A DNA stretch of 64,000 nucleotides from Thuidium tamariscinum. Taxonomy: Eukaryota; Streptophyta; Bryopsida; Hypnales; Thuidiaceae. Positions 11,259 through 23,659 of this stretch are shown one piece after another (position 1 is the stretch's first letter; every line of letters begins with the position of its first letter). The stretch is from assembly GCA_947034885.2 (NCBI GenBank), contig OX344758.2, forward strand, positions 15,527,067 through 15,591,066. Reading direction: 5' to 3'. A program made the translations under genes and the position numbers. The notes under the pieces were generated by a model. That model searched no databases, had not been told where the DNA came from, and worked only from the letters and a program-made list of their open reading frames with translations.

Positions 11259-13115
11259 TAAGACTACTAAAATCAAACAAAATATAGGCATTCAGCTAGG
11301 TTTAGATACTTCATTTAATGGTTTAAAGAGGATAAGAGGTTATTTGTTCACATAAAGAAATTTCTAAATATTAGGCAAAATAAAGGGATAATTTCAAAAA
11401 AAATTAGGCATAATTTTTTTTTAAATTTATTGATGAACCTACTAGTAGAATATGGTACTATAGTTGCAAGGAGATGATCAAAATTATTGGCCTCTAAAAT
11501 TTGTATGAAAGGTTCATAGTAAGCATTAGAGATTTTTTGAGGCCTTTAGAAGACCATAAGTTTCGTAGGGAATGTGAGAATTGTGCTACATTAGCAATTT
11601 AACATGGTTGAAAATTTTCATGTCATGTCAAATAATATTATTTAATTATTTTTTAAACATTATTTTAATAAAAAATGAATATATTAAAATTTAAATAAAA
11701 TTAAATAAAATTATAGTTTGTAAAAAGAATTAACTACTTAATATTTTGACAATAGTGAATTGGTTTTTTACAAGGGGAATAACCCTGAAATAGTCTTCCA
11801 ATTGCCTCATAAGACCTCTAATGTAGGGGGAGTTAGTTTTTGATCCCTATAAAACAATTTTTTAAACACCAAACTTGGACTTCATGGTTGCTTTTTGCTT
11901 TACAATGAAGGAAAGTTTCTCCTAAATTTCATTCTTCCCTACCCTACAATTTTGTTAATCAACCTAAGCCTCTTCTCATAAAGATTAGAATAATCCCTCT
12001 TTGAATTCCTACAAATGAATGTAGTTCAATCTTCAAATAGTTGTTGGTAAGCTGGAAAGTTGTAATGTTGTTGTCATTGATTGATTGGAAAGATGTCCAC
12101 TTTTTGGAAGAGCAAAAGCCCCCTCCAAATTGATTAATAAAGTCACCTCTCAAAGAAGTAAAAGCACCTCTAAACTTAATAAAACAATTCTATACTAGAG
12201 AATCCATTGTGTGGGGTGCATTTGGCACCTAGGCAAGTTGTTCCTTTGATGTTCTTGTGATAGAATTACACACACCTTGCTCATTTTGCATTTAGTTCAT
12301 TCCTTGAAAATGCATTAATTGGTGGGCTTTACTCTTAATGACTTTAGAATGCTTGCAAATATGTTTCCAATGCCATTATGGCATAGAAGTTTGCTCTTGT
12401 AAATTCCTTTATTAAGGTAACTAGCCCATCTTTGTCATCCGCCTATTTCTTCCATGCTACTTTTGGCCCCAATTCTACTACAAAATCCATCCAAATCCAT
12501 TCAACTTTTGCAACAAATCAATGCATTAAGTTTCCAACTTGAATAACTATTCAATCCTTGATTGGTGGATATTTACGTGTAATGGATACAGTCCTAGGTG
12601 GTTTGGATTGCTAATAGGTTGTTTATGACTTTTCTCTATGAGGGGTTCTATAATTTCAAAGCAAACGATTTCAAAAATTCATAGAAATTACAATTTGTGC
12701 TCTTCTTTGAGTTGGCCCTAAAATATTCACATTGCAAATCAAGGTGGTAATAGGCTTGTTTACTTAAGAACATCTTTTGCACCCCTCCAAATATTCTAAT
12801 CTTTCTAGTTTTGGAATGACAATCAATCAATTTTAGTAGGTCTCAACCTCTATTTTTACTTTGGCACACCAAATTAGCAATATTTGAAGGGGTTACTAAT
12901 TCCTCTATAAGCTATATTTTCTTATGAGATTAGCAAGTTTTCATTATTAATGATAGCTTACTTTACTACTTTTGCAAGTTATGTGACTTGTCATTGGTTG
13001 AAAGTATATTTTAGTGAATTGAATTGTTAGAGATACAAGTGGCCATCCCCTCTAAATTGGACACATTTGAGTTGAAGGGACTAAAGTAATTAAAGGGGTG
13101 TAGAAGATGTTCTTA
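11259..13115. other. AT-rich intergenic DNA with one F-family motif
   Basis: Contains the F-family motif at about 11768-11830 preceded by an AT-only spacer from about 11630. The rest shows no domain, TIR pair or tandem repeat. Confidence 0.4.
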
Positions 13116-14149
13116 GAGTATCTCCATGCATTTCATAAAACAAATGGCTTGTATGAAATGGCAAGCAAAACAACCCCACTTGTCTAGCATTTTAGATGAC
13201 TAATTAACCAAATAGCTTGCAAAATGGGAGGTGGCTTGCAAAATTGCATGTATTTGTTAGCCTATAAATGGCTTACAAATGTCTTGCAAAACATGGCCAA
13301 ACAAAACTTGAAGCACCTTTCCTAATACTTAGGGATTCAATGGGGTGATTGTTTTCACTACAATTGAGTTATTTGTAAAGTTCCCCCCACTTTGGGCATG
13401 ACTTTTTTTGAAGTTGAGAAGGCAACTATAGTTGAAGCATCAAACTTTTTTGCAAGATACTTATGTCACACAACTTTCAAAAGTGGGTACAAAACTTTTT
13501 TAGGCACCATTTTGATGGAAAAATAAGTTTCATACCCACTTTTATTTCGACTTTTTTAACTCACCCGGCTTTTTCACAAAACTCATGGGTTTAAACCCCG
13601 GTTTAGTGTACTTTACAAATAACTCAACTGACTTGTAAACTTTGTGGACTAGATTAAACAAGCAATAAAAGCTACTACATTACTAGAGTTGTTGTATCAA
13701 TTGATTGATTTTAATCAACAAAGGTATCTGGGGAGAAGTTGCTACATCATTCGTACAACAATATTTCTATAAAAAAATTAATCCACTTTTTTCACTAGCA
13801 AGTGACTTATTAATAAGCCAACAAGTTGGGCAAAACAATCAAGCATGGCTTGCTAAATGAATGGCCTCCATTTTGTAATAGAAAATGGGCAACTCCCTGC
13901 ACGTTTTGCCATATAAGTGGATGCAAGGTGAATCCTATAGCCATGCATGTGGCAAAATGCACAAGGAGTTGCCTTCTCACTGGCATTAAAAGTAAGCCTC
14001 ACCACCTCCAAAATCGGTAGTACAATTGGCAAGATCAAACTCTCACCATTGCAAATTTTGCATCCGAATTTAAATGGCCAAATAAGCTTGGCTTGCTTAT
14101 AACACAAGCCAAATCACCACCATGTTTCCCCGAATGGGTGGTAATGCTC
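13116..14149. mobile_element. PIF/Harbinger-like element X, 1.03 kb, TTA target
   Basis: Left end GAGTATCTCCATGC preceded by TTA (13113-13115). The right end is GGGTGGTAATGCTC followed by TTA (14150-14152). Subterminal sequence also pairs: AAATGGCTTGTATGAAATGG on the left resembles the inverse of the AAGCC-rich right side. Terminal GAGCATC-like repeats with a 3-bp TTA duplication fit PIF/Harbinger. No transposase frame is present. It contains the nested MITE at 13364-13627. Confidence 0.7.
13364..13627 (+). mobile_element. 264-bp MITE, TIR TTGAGTTATTTGTAAAGT (copy 1)
   Basis: Perfect 18-base inverted termini. The interior contains AAGTTGAGAAGGCAACTATA and an AAACCCCGGTTTAG segment. A second, inverted copy of the whole element is at 56234-56496. 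No convincing TSD is seen at either copy, so the superfamily is undetermined. It lies inside element X. Confidence 0.8.
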
Positions 14150-14404
14150 TTAGAGCATCTCCACCGCATGGTTCAAAATTTGACTCAAAATCAGACCCTT
14201 TGTAGGGCTCTCCAACTTTGGGCAGGTCAAATGATAGTCATTTACCTCATTGCTAAACAATGTAAGCAACCCTCTAAAAGAGAATTTTTTAAAAATCAAG
14301 TTTTCAAGTTTATTTTGCCTTAAATGTGAAGTCAAAAAACCTTTCTTTTTGTTGATCTTACTCACCTTGCTTGAGGAGATCTCAAAATAATTTGAGGATG
14401 CATT

Positions 14405-14640
14405 GGAACAAAGCTCCTTATATTCCCATGGGGTGGAAGGAGGTGCCCCAATCCATGTGAGATATAAAGATTTAAACTTATTTGAACTAGGAATTCAAAT
14501 TTTGAGTTTTGAAATTTTGAAATTTGAAATTTCAAAATTCAAAATTTGAATTCCAAGTTCAAACTAATTCAAATCTCTATATCCCACATGGATTAAGGCA
14601 CCTCCTTCCACCCCATGGGGATATAAGGAACCTTGTTTCA
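14405..14640. repeat. Internal long hairpin 1 of element A
   Basis: Two arms of about 100 bases pair with few mismatches around an AATTTGAAATT-rich loop. The equivalent hairpin in element B is 15752-15970. If transcribed it would form an extended double-stranded RNA. Confidence 0.75.
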
Positions 14641-14698
14641 CTGCAAAGTGTTAACTCACTTCTTCCTACATTCACATAAAGTGGATGTAAGAAGGCAT

Positions 14699-14890
14699 GA
14701 ATTTTCATGTGAATTGGAGCTCACAACATCCTCTTGGGGTGGAGGGAGGTGTTCCAATCCATGTAGGACAAAGGAAAATATGAACTTGAAGGAGTTCCTT
14801 TAAGTTCATACTTTCTTTTGTCCTACATGGATTGGGACACCTCCATCCACCTCAAGAGGATATAGTAAGTTTCACTTCTCATGAAAAATT
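14699..14890. repeat. Internal hairpin 2 of element A
   Basis: Arms contain CCAATCCATGTAGGACAAA and its inverse TTTGTCCTACATGGATTGG, extended by CTCTTGGGGTGGA and the matching CCACCTCAAGAGG. In element B (near 16050-16105) the left arm is largely missing. Confidence 0.75.
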
Positions 14891-15212
14891 CAAACCAAGA
14901 TGAATTTCATTTTTCATCTTTTGGGGGACAAAAAAAAAGTCTCAATTTTTGAAATTGCTTATAAGCATTCCATTTCTATTAAAAAAATCAAAATCAAATG
15001 GGTTGCAGTCGTCCTATACCTTAATATCAAGGTCAAAAGTACAATCAACCCTTCTTCCAGGCCTTAGCTAAAATTCAACGTTTTTCCATTTGCTGAGTAA
15101 ATTTGGCTACACCCAGACCTTTCCTAAATCCTACTTCATACACTCACTGTTGCTTGACCCAGCCAAATATCCAATTTGAGCCATACCTTGTACTGTGGTG
15201 GGGATGCTCTTA

Positions 15213-15484
15213 AGGTGGGTACACCTAAAATTGCACCTCACCTAAAAGTGCCATCTATAGTTGCTATACATTTCTGAATTCCATTGTGTACCTATTTGGC
15301 TGGAGTGCTTTTAGAAACAGACTTTGAACCTTAATAACTTTTACATACTGTATCCAAATGCTGCGTTTTTTGGTGCATTGGAACGTGCTTTCACTTGCCA
15401 AGAAGACTATATGAAAATTTGATCAAACCAGTAATAGTTACTAGGCACAGTACCAAAAAGTGGCACTTTTAGGCGTACCCACCT
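15213..15484. mobile_element. TA-flanked MITE, TIR AGGTGGGTAC, 272 bp
   Basis: Left end AGGTGGGTACACCTAAAA; the right end read inversely is AGGTGGGTACGCCTAAAA. TA lies directly on both sides (15211-15212 and 15485-15486). Removing it restores a single TTA between elements A and B, identical in layout to the X/A junction. A TA target suggests a Tc1/mariner-type element, but the TIR is not the usual Stowaway sequence. Confidence 0.75.
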
Positions 15485-15486
15485 TA

Positions 15487-16421
15487 GAACATTCCCAACG
15501 CATGGTTCAAAATTTGACTCATAATCGGGTTCTTTGGAGGGCTCCTCAACTCTAGCTGGGCCGGGTGTTACTCATCTGCCCCACTGCTGAACAGTGCAAG
15601 CAGCCCTCTAAAAGAGAATTTAAAAAAAATCAAGTTTTCCAATTTTGTTTGCTTTTAATTTGAAGCCAAAGAACATTGGGTTTTTTTAAAATTCTTTGAG
15701 ATCTCACTCTCCTTTCTTGAAGAGATCTCTAAGTAATTTGAAAATGCATTAGAACAAGGCTCTTTATATCCCCATGGGGTGGAGGGAGGTGCTCCAACCC
15801 ATGTGGGATATAAGGATTTGAACTAGTTTAAACTAGGAATTCAAATTTTTAATTTTGAAATTTTGAAATTAAAAATTTGAATTCTTAGTTCAAACTAGTT
15901 CAAATCCTTATATCCCACATGGATTGGAGCACCTCCCTCCACCCCATGGGGATATAAGGAGCCCTGTTCCATTGTAAACTCACTTCTTCTTACAACCACA
16001 TGAAGTGGAAGTAGGAAGGCATGAGTTTCCATGGGAAGTGGAGCTCACTATATCCTCTTTTGTCCTACATGGATTGGGACTCCTCCCTACACCTCAAGAG
16101 GATATAGTGAGCTCTTTTTTTTGTGAAAAACTCAAGCTAAGATGGAAAATGAATTCCATGAAATTGCTAAGCATTTGATATAAAAAAAAATTGAAATTGG
16201 ATGGTTAGTTGGGGTCTGTACCTCGACATCGGGGCCAAACGTACAGTCAAACTCCCTTCCGGGCCCTGCCTTGAATCCACAAATTTCCCGTCTGCTCAGT
16301 AAATTAGGCCGTGTCCGATCATATTTTGAGTTTTATTTTGCGTCCGGTGGGGTACACACAGTTGGCTGACCCGGCGAAATGCCCAGTTTGAGTCATATTT
16401 TGAGCTGCGTTGGGGATGCTC
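15487..16421. mobile_element. PIF/Harbinger-like element B, 0.94 kb
   Basis: Starts GAACATTCCCAACGCATGG and ends GCGTTGGGGATGCTC, followed by TTA (16422-16424). It is a sister copy of element A with the same order of segments (CCCTCTAAAAGAGAATTT, the first hairpin, a shortened second hairpin, and a TTTGAGTCAT segment near the end). The second hairpin has lost most of its left arm. Confidence 0.8.
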
Positions 16422-16507
16422 TTAACTTACTTCTTGTAACTTCTGGCCTCCGAACTGAACAAGTACGTCTGGGCGGGGAATTGGATCTCTCCCAATAATG
16501 CTGCTGC

Positions 16508-16683
16508 CACGTGAGGACCAATGAGGGGTCCTCCCTTCAGTTCAAACCCCTTCAGTTCCCTCGCAACCAGTGCCGAGCCGAGCCCATACTGTCTTCCATT
16601 CTAAGTTAGGGCACATCGTCAGCGAGCCCCCAAATTCAGTTAAGCCCTGCATGTCTGCGCCGGATTGCAGGGCTCTATATAAA
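16508..16683 (+). promoter_or_regulatory. Promoter-like stretch: G-box and TATA box, no gene seen downstream
   Basis: A CACGTG G-box core sits at 16508-16513 within a GC-richer stretch; a strong plant TATA sequence TATATAAA is at 16676-16683. The order and the roughly 170-base spacing fit a plus-strand plant promoter. No open frame with a domain follows within 1 kb. It could be the remains of a displaced or decayed gene, or drive a non-coding transcript. Confidence 0.3.
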
Positions 16684-16869
16684 CTCCCTGAGGCTTCAGG
16701 CTAGGGGGCCCGCTATTTACGTTATCCAAACCAATCCACCAAATGCTCCTGGAATATGGACAGTCTAGATTAGGTTAGGGGGACATGTGATAATGGTGAA
16801 ATGTCGGATTGGGCGGGGTTAATTATTAACCCCGAAATTCCCAAGGCACCCAAAATCTGGTGTTTGCAA

Positions 16870-19800
16870 AATTTTGAAGTTACCAAGTTGCTATTTTTAG
16901 TAGTTTGTATTTTTGAAAACTTTTTTTAAAGTCTAGTTTAAGCTTAAAAAAAAACAATCTTAAAAATGATTGATTATGATTTTTCTATTCAAGATTTTTT
17001 GCAAGGGTGTCCATTGTAATTTTGACTTTCAGTAGTGTTGAGGGCTCTCAATAATGAGCCTCAAATACACTAGATCTTGGAGAAAAAAACACATCAAAAA
17101 TTCATTTAAAAAAATTGTAGAATAGATTTTGAGAAGATATTAATTGATTGGGATTATGCATGCTTGGCACTTTTACCTCGTATTATTTTGGTGACCAACT
17201 TTTTAGATTTGATATGTGAAAAGAGGATTGAAAGACTTCAAGTCACTTTTGTAGTTTTAACACCTTCATGGTCAAATATTATAATCTTTCAATTTACAAG
17301 TGATATTGTTGTGTTTTTGTTTCCTAAGTGGTCTCTAACACGTCTAGTTTGAATTTGTATGGTTACATTTCAATTTTTTTTTGATAAAACACATCAAAAT
17401 GTTGGCTTCTTGTTTAATTTTGGAGCCTTGGCCATCAAAAATGCAAGAGGGTAGGTTTGGAGAAAATCATGAAAGTTTTCAAGCTACAACTAACAAGATT
17501 ATAATGGTTGAATGTCTCTTGGAAGGATACCACATACGGGGCATTGGGGGGCACTCATTGGGGTGAAGGGGAATGAAAGGTTAGAGGATAAGTGATGGAA
17601 GAAACATCATCCATCCTTGGAGTTTAGATTTGTTAAGGAATAAGTTGGAAGCCAATGTAAGTTAAAGGATAACCACCACTTAGTTCATTGTTATAGTCAA
17701 TGGAATTGGGAACAAATCTAATTGCAATTTGTTAACATCCCTCTAAAAAATAAAAATAAACTATTATATTTCTATTTGGATTTTTAAAAAACAATGACAA
17801 AACTAGACTTGATATTTGATCCATTTGGTATATATATACTTGTTTGTAGAGCCAATTGTTTGGCTAGATCATATCAAGGGTGAAGAAAAGGGAGAGAAGA
17901 AAAAGAATACTCCAAATTTTTATTGCAATTCAAGTACAGAAAAATAAATATTGTTCCTAAGATTGAGACCTAGTTTATATACAATAGAGAAAAATTTTAA
18001 CAATAAAGAAATGAAAGATCATTTACAATGATTTAGGAGGAGTGGCTTTCAAAATCTTACAAAACAAAAGTGTGCAAGAGTTGCTCCAAGTGGATTGGAT
18101 ACCCAAACCCAAAATCTTGTGACCTTTTATTGTCTATACTTTCATAAGAACATATGCAAGTGAATATAAATCAAAGTCAAGTGACTTCACTCACTATTCT
18201 TGTGACTTTATTTGTCTTGCAAGTGAATGTTAATGACCTATGAGTAAGGACTTTGAAAGATTGGAAACCTATTTTCACTTTTGAAGAGGCATATCTTTAT
18301 AAACTCAAAAATTAATATAATATACTAGAAAATTAGAAAAATAAATAGAAGAGCTATATATATTAATATTAATATTAGTATGAATAGATTCATTCCAATA
18401 AGCTCTTAAGGGGATGAACTCAAGACATATAGCATGGGCATTACATGATACCGTAATAGACAAAGTTAGAAGGTTAATATATTCAATTGACTTCTCTATA
18501 GTTATACATTCAAAGACATAGGTATTTTATCACTTTGAATCAATTTCTATTAAATAAATAGTAGATGGTTGTAATTTCCCAAAAATTAGGTATATTAATA
18601 GAAGGTAAGATATTTCATACCAAACTAATGACTATAGATGTTTTTTCACAAATGAAATACAATTGTTATGCATTCAAAATGGTTTATCTATGAAGATAAT
18701 GCTTTTGGATGCTTATTCAAATTATAAATAGTTAATATATTGATTCAAATATATCTATCTATGTATCTAAGAATGTATAAAAAGTGTATAGTTTGTAAAA
18801 AGTAAAAAGTTTGAAAAATACACAAATTTTATAAAAAGGTGTAAACTTTAACCTACTGACTAGGTGCAAGCCTCAAAAATTGACATACATTCAAATTGTG
18901 GGCCTTGAACAAGGCATAGAGGGATTAATTGAATTTTTTTAATATTAGGATCAAATGGAAGCAAATCTTTTGAAATTCTTCCTAAAATTTTACAAAAATA
19001 AAGTATAAGATCACCATTGAACACAAACATAGATATGAAAATGACAATAAGAAAAAATATCATTATTAACAAATTGGGGGGGGGGGAACAATTATTCTAA
19101 CCTCTAAGGAATAATGGTTTAAGCAAGTTAAGAATGTTATGCAAATAGACAAATTTGTCATGTTTGTTACTTAAAATCCTAAGACAAAAAATAGTAATAA
19201 GTCCAATGAGAAACCATAGCAAGGCAAAATTTATTTAATGTTAGCTTTATATTGTCAATTGCAAAATCAATTATATAGACAAAATCTATAGTTGTAAGGT
19301 TTTACCTTATCTAGGTCTTTTAGAAATCCATTAGAACTACTTTAAGGTGGTGGATAAGAAAAAAAACTCCTTGAAACTTGCAAAACATTATTAGCTTTGA
19401 TCACACAAGAATCCAAGAGAATTTCTCATCTATGAAAAATGATAAGGACCTTGGGGGAAGTGTAAACCCAACTTGGACATTGCCTATCTCTCAAAGACCT
19501 CATTTGCAATACAATAGCAATATATCGTCCGGTAGTAGTAAAACTAACTTTTGAATGGTAAACAATTAGAACTTCAAAATTGTCTCATTGGAGGCACATT
19601 AGAAAGAACTTGGAGAAGGTCCCAATAAAAATTCAAAATTAGACATTGAACAAGTACTTCAAAAGCAAGGTAAAAGTCTAAAGTTTTATCGTTCATGATT
19701 ACCAAAGCAAGAGTTAGTGAAAAACAAGCCACTCTCCCTCTGAAAGGGATTTTCCGTTTCAAAAATTAGTTTTCCTGATACCGGGCCATATACCGCTGTT

Positions 19801-20592
19801 GCATTGCAGAAGCCCTGATAGGCTGATACAAATACAAGCAATAGAAATTAAGTCAACTTTGCAGATAAAATTGAATGCACAGGATTGACAGTAATCAGTC
19901 AGAGACTCATGAGATGATTGGAAAGTGGGAATTTGTTCAGATGCCACGTCACCGAAATGGGTGAGAATGGAAACTAATACTGGTTTTTGCCGCTTTTTCA
20001 TTTTTTTTGTATTTTTTGTATTTCCTGGCTATTTTGCAAGGCCTTGCCTGGAGGGTAATGCTACTGCTGATTCTGAAATTCTTAAAATTAGAATTCAAAA
20101 TTTAAAACTGTGGTACAGTACAGTAGTATTCATTCAGTTTGGATTTGGAGCATATTGCTTGGATTTTGGAATATCTATTTCTGGTAAATTCTTGGCGATC
20201 CAGCCAGTGTTTGGGGTTCTACTTTTTATGCTTCTTCATCCTTGTTGATCCGGCACTGTGGCTGGGGACAAATTTGAGCCAAAATTGGAAGCTAATCAGG
20301 AACTTCACGGCATGTGAATATGGTGCCATGATGGGGCATTGAAATGCAATCAAGTAAATTTGGTGCTAACCCTTATACCAACTGAGTAAGGAGAAAATAA
20401 GGAGAAAATGGCACCTGTATTGTCAAAATGCAGCCTTTGGTGTCAAAATAGCACTAAAACAGTCTGGCCCAACTTTTTTGATGGCCTCTCTAAGCTTATT
20501 ACTACTCAGCTAAATGTTAATTGATATTCTCTTTACATGTTACTGGTAGTTTGAAATAATAGTTTTACAGACATATAGGTTGGTAATTTTTT
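16870..20592. other. AT-rich intergenic DNA, nothing identified
   Basis: No domain, TIR pair or tandem array recognised. A run of about 11 G is at 19076-19087. Small frames at 17164-17566 and 19925-20342 have no recognisable protein features. Confidence 0.4.
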
Positions 20593-21584
20593 TTATCCCT
20601 AAATGTTTTAGAGTACTCAATGGGAATTGCCCATGCATTTAAAAATGAAAATAAAATTTTTATTATGTTTTTACCAAAACACACCATAACTATTACTTTG
20701 AGTATAAGAATCAAACTCTTTTAAAAATACATTTTTATTAGACACATGTAACTGTAGGATCTTGTAGTACGTAAGTTTGAGAAGATGTGAGAAATTTTCA
20801 GAAATGTTTACCGTGTAGATTGCAAGGTATTGTTGTTGGAATTGACAAAAACTCTTTTGGGGGTTGTATAGGAAATTTGGTGGTAACCCTTCACGAGGTT
20901 ACATTTGTATGAAAAAAATGGCTAAAATGGTGGTGCTTTTGTGAATTCATTCTTTGTGTCAAGTTGACTATACAATTGAAATTTTTTTAAATCATTTGGA
21001 ATTGTACAACATGTAGAAAAAAACTGTGAGTCAAAAGGAGTTGGAATGATTCAAAAGACTAAATTGTTAATAAGTTACTTAAGGAGTCAAAAAATGCCAA
21101 TTCCAATGGATGTAATGTTGTATTAAACAATCTACATCCAATTTTTAAGGGGTTTTCTAAAAATATTGAATATTGAATCAAATTAGGGACTTCAAAGTTT
21201 ATTTTAAAGTATGAAATCTATAATTGTCCACAAGATAAAATCCCTAGTAACTTTCATCTCATTGATCAAATTGGAATGATTCAAAGCTGGATGTATATAA
21301 ATATATTAAAATAAAAATAAAAAATTTATTTCTTTGAAAAGTGAAGATTTAGAAGATTTTTTTGAGCTATCCAAATTGCCTACCAAACAATGAAAATTAT
21401 ATATCATACAATAACTTCTTAACCATGTAGTCAAAAAATATGAAAATTGTTGTGAGTTAAAACTACTCTTCAAGCACATATTGTGAAAAACAATATAAAG
21501 AAAAGAATTGAAAATAATGTCTGTAGTGAGCTACCCAAAATGACTTTGTTGTCAAAAAATCTTGTTTGTGCATTTAGGGGTTAA
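20593..21584. mobile_element. TTAA-flanked element (E family), 0.99 kb
   Basis: The right boundary is CATTTAGGGG then TTAA (21581-21584); the left is TTAT then CCCTAAATG, one base off TTAA. The interior matches the copy at 38130-39061 along most of its length, for example GTAGGATCTTGTAGTA, GATTGCAAGGTATT and the AACTTTCATCTCATTGATCA segment at about 21247. No transposase coding. Confidence 0.65.
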
Positions 21585-22658
21585 CTCATAGAAGAATATT
21601 GCATTCATTTTTTGGCTAATGAATGACAAAGAATCCTTCTATGTAAGATAGAAATGCAACTATTCATCTTTGGAATTTGTATAAAAAGGGAAGGTCTTGT
21701 ACAATAGTTTGACTTTCAATAAGTGCTTTTGGATTTTTTTTTAATCAATGAATTACACAATACCAAAATAGATTATTTTCATAGTCACAAGTTTATCTTT
21801 CAAGGGATAAGCCTTAAAAACCTAGCTAGTGACCATCAAAGGACTCTAGCTTGTGACTAAGGTAGTCACTCATAAAATAGGTGCATTCTTTGTTTCTACA
21901 ATGATTTAAAAGTCATCCATTGACCACTTTGGGGCAATAATATCCTTATAGGATTCAAATTGTCATTAGAATTGACAATTCAAAAAAATGATTTGATTCA
22001 TTTGTACCTAGTTGTGGGTTCTCCTAGCACTCTGATAAATTACTATGTACATTCGTAAAAGAGGCTCTGCATTGACACTATGTCTAAAAGTTTGAGTAGG
22101 GCACTACTTAAAATAAAAATAAGTGCTTGTTAAAGATAGAGTCTATCATATTGTCAAAATTCCTTGTCATCCAATAAACATTTGTGGCAATGTTCAAGAA
22201 TTAATCCCAAAATGATATAGACCCTATTACCAAAGATTTTTGAATATTGGATCAATAAGTGCATTATTTGTTCCAATAATTAACAATGAAGTCATCCATT
22301 GAGCCTTTTAAGTTTGGTGTAGCAGCCTACCATGATTAAAGTACAAGCACTAAAAATTGTATGAATAAGCTATATAGCATAACTACTAAGATTTTACAAA
22401 TGAGCAATTTTTGCATACTGGTTCCATAATTCTTGAGAGTATTGTGAATGACTCTCAAATTTTCAAAGATGCAAGGTATAGGAGGTTAAAAGTGTAATGT
22501 AAATGATGTCATAATCTATTTGATGCACATTAAGAAATGACACTTGTAGTATCAAAACATGTCATAGAAAAAGAAGTTAAAATGAAAGAAAGCATATCCC
22601 AAACTAACCACTTCTGCATTATTGTAAATAGATTGAGAAATAGATCAATTCACTACCT
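21585..22658. other. AT-rich intergenic DNA, nothing identified
   Basis: No domain-bearing frame, TIR pair or tandem repeat found. Confidence 0.35.
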
Positions 22659-23193
22659 TGATCCCTAAGTGCTCAAACAACCATTTTTGGTTGTTGTCTG
22701 ACTTTAGGCAAAATTTTCAGGCAAAAAAAAAAAATTCAAATTTTTTTTTCAGTTTTGAAAAAATTGGGTTTTCTTTCAACATTTATATTCAAAACTAAGA
22801 TTAGTACAGTCAAACAAAAATTATAAGAGATATAGCACAAAAGGCTTAGAATTGCCTAGTGTTGAAAAACTTACTATTTTGGAAAAGTGCTGATGGTCTC
22901 ATTATTAGATCTTTTTCATTTTTTCACAAATCAATAGAAACCACAATTTTGACCAATAAAAAAACTCATATATTAAATTAAAAAATTGTATTTTTGGTGA
23001 ATTTTTGAAGTTATATCTTCAAAATTCATTTGAAGAGAATCTAAAAATAATTTTATAATTTTGACCGTACGGATACTTTCTACATTTTGTGCTTCACATT
23101 ATCCTCTTTGATACTACCTTCAAAAAAGTTACATAACTTACATTTTATAACACATCTGTGTTTTCTCCTACCCCCTTGGACTTTTAGAGGTTA
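22659..23193. mobile_element. Possible diverged E-family element
   Basis: Left side TGATCCCTAAGTGC and right side ACTTTTAGAGGTTAA resemble the E-family termini with several mismatches. Interior similarity to the other copies is weak. Listed as tentative. Confidence 0.25.
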
Positions 23194-23659
23194 AATGACT
23201 GCCAACTCCACTTCACACTTGTCCTTTTAATGCTCACTATTTTAAGTATTGTCATTGTTCATTTTCCGTTCAAAAGTAGGGACTGGTTTTTAATATTAGT
23301 GGAATTAAGGAATATGGTAATCTAAATCCCAAAAGGACCAAACATTGAGGTTCCTTGCCTTTTGTGCTTTGTGGGTGAAAGTATGATAGTGAATACTAAA
23401 AAAAGGGCATTTGTTCAACATACACAAGAAATCTCATATAGGATTCTATGAAGTAATTTTTAGTCAAATGTTTGTGAAATTTGGACACAATGTGTAAACA
23501 TGTCCCCCTCCCTTTGTGAAAATGTTTTAAGAAAAATATCAAGTGCCTAGATCAAAAGTTTTAGCGCCTTGAACTTTTTAGGCAACTCAGGTGGCTTTAG
23601 GAAGCATGTACAAATTTTTCCAATAATTTTGAAATTTCATAGTCATCTAGTATAAGATG

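Larger units (their letters stand above)
14153..15209. mobile_element. PIF/Harbinger-like element A, 1.06 kb
   Basis: Left end GAGCATCTCCACCGCATGG, right end GTGGTGGGGATGCTC, TTA on both sides (14150-14152 and 15210-15212). It shares its left TTA with element X. Two internal hairpins are visible: 14405-14640 (arms around CCCATGGGGTGGA and CATGTGAGATATAA) and 14699-14890 (arms around CTCTTGGGGTGGAGG). It is homologous over its length to element B. No transposase coding. Confidence 0.8.

Noticed and set aside
14150..14152. Treating 13116-15209 as one long element
   Set aside because: Internal GATGCTC-TTA-GAGCATC junctions are back-to-back termini, and element B shows that the unit ends there.
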